DNA of 50,004 nucleotides from Paludibacteraceae bacterium (GTDB taxonomy: Bacteria > Bacteroidota > Bacteroidia > Bacteroidales > Paludibacteraceae), in assembly GCA_017628395.1 (NCBI GenBank), contig JAGBZD010000058.1:1-50004 (forward strand), given 5' to 3'. The notes beneath the pieces are model-generated. The model saw only the letters and a program-made list of their open reading frames with translations, searched no databases and was not told the DNA's origin. The stretch's first letter is position 1. Every line of letters begins with the position of its first letter. Positions 48,455-50,004 of this stretch are shown piece after piece. The translations under genes were made by a program, and so were the position numbers.

Positions 48455-49300
48455 TTATTCCTCATCAGCAATAAGTTCTATATTTGCAACTCTTCTACCA
48501 AGGATATCATAACACATACCATCGGGTGTTCTAAAATACAATATACCTTGATAATAAAACAAATCTCCCTTTTTCACTAACTCTAAGGCGGAATTATTTT
48601 CTACATTATTACTTCTTTTAATTACAATCGGACCTCCGCCTTTTATGCACTCTCCCACATGTGCCAACACCGCATAAATACCATAATCCAAAAAGGAGAC
48701 ATCAATCTTATCACCTGATTGGATATAATAAGTTTTGATTGGATTAGATGGCTCAGCTATCGGACAAATCCAAACGCTATCTACATAAGGAGGCTCAATT
48801 GTTCCATTATTGGAGAGATCTATAGATACAATAAGATCATGCATAATAACAGAGACATAGACATCTTCATACTCCTCACATGAATACACCACAGGAGGAT
48901 CTGTATCCATATCCGAGTAATTTCCCCGAGCAGGAAAGATCTGCCTTTTAACACAATCTTGTATATATACTCTAAAAATATAGGTTCCTCTATCTAAAAA
49001 AGAAATGTCTATAGAATCTCCTAAAGCTCCTGATGAATTAGGTTGTTTGTCATAATAAGTTTGTACAACTTTTAATATAGTATATCCTTGTGCATCAACT
49101 GAATCTTTCATAGATTTTAAGATACTCACACTATCTACATGAGGATATTCAATGGTTCCATTATGCGAGAGCACATAACGCAAGTGTCCATATTTATTCA
49201 CAGAGACACCTAAATATAACTCATTGCATGGCTCAAACTGCGCAAAGATAGGAGAAGCAAAGCACAGCACGAACAAGAGAAAAGATAGTTTTGCTTTCAT
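48455..49300 (-). CDS. Secreted protein with an internal duplication, function unknown
   Basis: A 281-residue exported protein (signal MKAKLSFLLFVLCFASPIFA). Two similar modules follow: residues about 30-115 (VSVNKYGHLRYVLSHNGTIE, HVDSVSI, GDSIDISFLDRGTYIFRVYI) and about 145-225 (VSVIMHDLIVSIDLSNNGTI, YVDSVWI, GDKIDVSFLDYGIYAVLAHV). The tail has DLFYYQGILYFRTPDGMCYDILGRRV, resembling the ends of Bacteroidota surface proteins but without a full sorting domain. The ATG at 49300 gives the cleaner signal peptide; one at 49306 is possible. Own promoter about 30 bp upstream. Family not recognised. Confidence 0.75.
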   Translation of the reverse strand: MKAKLSFLLFVLCFASPIFAQFEPCNELYLGVSVNKYGHLRYVLSHNGTIEYPHVDSVSILKSMKDSVDAQGYTILKVVQTYYDKQPNSSGALGDSIDISFLDRGTYIFRVYIQDCVKRQIFPARGNYSDMDTDPPVVYSCEEYEDVYVSVIMHDLIVSIDLSNNGTIEPPYVDSVWICPIAEPSNPIKTYYIQSGDKIDVSFLDYGIYAVLAHVGECIKGGGPIVIKRSNNVENNSALELVKKGDLFYYQGILYFRTPDGMCYDILGRRVANIELIADEE

Positions 49301-49331
49301 AAACATAAAACTTCTTGAGATTATTCGAGTG

Positions 49332-49363
49332 CAAAGTTACAACAATTTTCCAACATATGCAAA
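49332..49363 (-). promoter_or_regulatory. Promoter of the duplicated-module secreted protein
   Basis: TTTG (49360-49363), 20 bases, TAACTTTG (49332-49339) on the minus strand, extended as TTTGCATATGTT. Confidence 0.8.
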
Positions 49364-49402
49364 TTTACCATTAAATTTTATCATAAAATCCTCATGCATC
49401 AA

Positions 49403-49654
49403 TCAGTCTTTAGATAGATATTTCTGTGCGAAAGAGCAAATAGGTATTATCGTATAATCATATTTCTTTGCCCACTCTACAGCATTTCGCATAAGCAGCG
49501 TTCCTATCCCTCTCCCACTCTCATAGGCATAAGTATGCAGGATAGTCATATTGTTATCCGATAGCGTAAACTCTATCTTACCCAGGGACTTACCATTCTC
49601 CATAGCAATAATCTCATTTTCTGAAATAATCATTTCAATCATAGCAATAATCAT
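49403..49654 (-). CDS. Short GNAT-type N-acetyltransferase
   Basis: An up-to-83-residue protein with the GNAT core only: GKIEFTLSDNNMTILHTYAYE and the acetyl-CoA-binding ESGRGIGTLLMRNAVEWAKKYDYTIIPICSFAQKYL. It resembles the stand-alone short GNAT group (YjdJ/NATD1-like) that lacks the N-terminal part of full-size enzymes. Three in-frame ATGs (49654, 49642, 49633) are possible; the family usually begins a few residues before the KIEF-like strand, so the shorter forms are plausible. Substrate unknown. Confidence 0.75.
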   Translation of the reverse strand: MIIAMIEMIISENEIIAMENGKSLGKIEFTLSDNNMTILHTYAYESGRGIGTLLMRNAVEWAKKYDYTIIPICSFAQKYLSKD

Positions 49655-49733
49655 TTAAGTATTTCTACAAAACACCCCACAAAAACTGCGCCACAAGTGC
49701 AAAGGACAATAAACAAAAAGGTATATAAACAAA

Positions 49734-49762
49734 GAACCCCTCATCTTGTAGATGAAGGGTTC
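49734..49762 (-). terminator. Second terminator behind a partial duplicate of the 5S rRNA end
   Basis: GAACCC-C-TCATCT, loop, AGATGA-AGGGTTC, with TTTG on the minus-strand side. It follows 49763-49778, where GTAGCCGCCATTTTCAGA repeats the sequence found at the end of the real 5S gene (49945-49960). Confidence 0.7.
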
Positions 49763-49848
49763 TGAAAATGGCGGCTACTTGTCGCGTTCGGCAATCTCGC
49801 GCATGACTGTCGCCTTGCGACATTAGACACTCGATTCCCACTCGCTCT

Positions 49849-49899
49849 CCCCACAAAACCAGTTTTGCGGGGACCCCGATGATAAGGAGAGTAGGTAGC
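49849..49899. other. Inverted repeats in the rRNA 3' spacer, one complementary to the 5S 3' end
   Basis: CCCCACAAAAC-CA-GTTTTGCGGGG (49849-49872) is a hairpin. GGAGAGTAGGTAGC (49886-49899) on the plus strand is the exact complement of the minus-strand spacer copy of the 5S 3' end region (49956-49969), so in the rRNA transcript the two can pair. Confidence 0.6.
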
Positions 49900-49915
49900 A
49901 TCACCATATATGCAA

Positions 49916-49945
49916 AGAGAGCCTAAGTTGTTACTTAGACTCTCT
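49916..49945 (-). terminator. Terminator/processing hairpin after 5S rRNA
   Basis: AGAGAG-CCTAAG, loop TTGTTA, CTTAG-ACTCTCT, 7 bp beyond the 5S 3' end on the minus strand, followed by TTTG. No longer T-run, so it may serve as a processing stem. Confidence 0.7.
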
Positions 49946-49951
49946 GAAAAT

Positions 49952-50004
49952 GGCGGCTACCTACTCTCCCACAAACGCAGTACCATCGGCGTTGCTGAGC
50001 TTAA
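49952..50004 (-). rRNA. rrf: 5S ribosomal RNA, 3' part (cut by window edge)
   Basis: On the minus strand: TTAAGCTCAGCAACGCCGAT, GGTACTGCGTTTGTGGGAGA, GTAGGTAGCCGCC. This is the 3' half of bacterial 5S rRNA (AAGC-x-GC-GCCGATGGTACTGC and GGGAGAGTAGG). The gene continues beyond base 50004, with 23S presumably farther right. Confidence 0.9.

Noticed and set aside
49826..49850. tRNA-like T-arm (ACTCGATTCCCACT)
   Set aside because: No matching acceptor, D or anticodon arms within the expected distance on either strand.
49665..49907. 80-aa minus-strand ORF next to the 5S gene
   Set aside because: It runs through two hairpins and the rRNA tail duplicate; translation is not protein-like.

Overview
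The window looks like chromosomal DNA of a Bacteroidota member, most likely order Bacteroidales. Promoters have the phylum-specific form TTTG-N20-TAnnTTTG and recur upstream of many genes. Start codons lack Shine-Dalgarno sequences. The gene content fits too: DUF4296 lipoprotein next to lspA, a YitT/DUF2179 protein, very large secreted proteins built from Ig-like, OB-fold and InlB-like modules, and a GxxExxY protein. No phage, insertion sequence, CRISPR array or tRNA gene was recognised. Dispersed short repeats and minisatellites are unusually frequent.

Layout. 1-4 kb: partial alaS, a GxxExxY nuclease-like gene between two 73-bp direct repeats, pdxA, a nitroreductase and a DMT exporter, all leftward. 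4.1-7.2 kb: recN and rarA, rightward; each carries an in-frame insertion that resembles a dispersed repeat, and a 16-bp tandem array separates them. 7.2-19.98 kb: the most distinctive region. Two paralogous units, each with a giant secreted protein (1498 and 1668 aa), a 46-47 aa companion peptide and the same terminator core, lie in opposite orientation around a DUF4143-type ATPase. The ATPase is preceded by four copies of a 22-bp motif and by a 555-bp element bounded by inverted repeats that contains a strong promoter and no long gene.

20-29.2 kb: hemW (leftward); a rightward group of MBL hydrolase, dolichol-phosphate-mannose-type glycosyltransferase, M23 lipoprotein and GNAT; a leftward operon of a short RelA/SpoT protein without HD or ACT domains, recR, a membrane protein and a HAD-like hydrolase; then a membrane-anchored protein and rsmD. 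29.3-34.9 kb: leftward operon TPR protein-ribH-lysC-yitT-sugar nucleotidyltransferase-galE. 35.2-38 kb: two AT-rich secreted proteins and a likely structured RNA with its own promoter and terminator. 38-44.5 kb: ribF, an acyltransferase membrane protein, the translation operon rplM-rpsI-rpsB-tsf, a DUF4296 lipoprotein and lspA. 44.6-50 kb: metK under a SAM-II type riboswitch with a terminator, a leftward yhhQ-radical SAM-holA operon, a secreted protein with an internal duplication, a short GNAT, and the 3' end of a 5S rRNA gene entering from the right edge.

Most genes are housekeeping: tRNA charging, B6, riboflavin/FAD and SAM biosynthesis, recombination repair, translation, lipoprotein maturation. 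The accessory interest lies in the paired surface-protein units, the repeat-flanked nuclease-like genes, repeat insertions inside DNA-repair genes, and several candidate regulatory RNAs.
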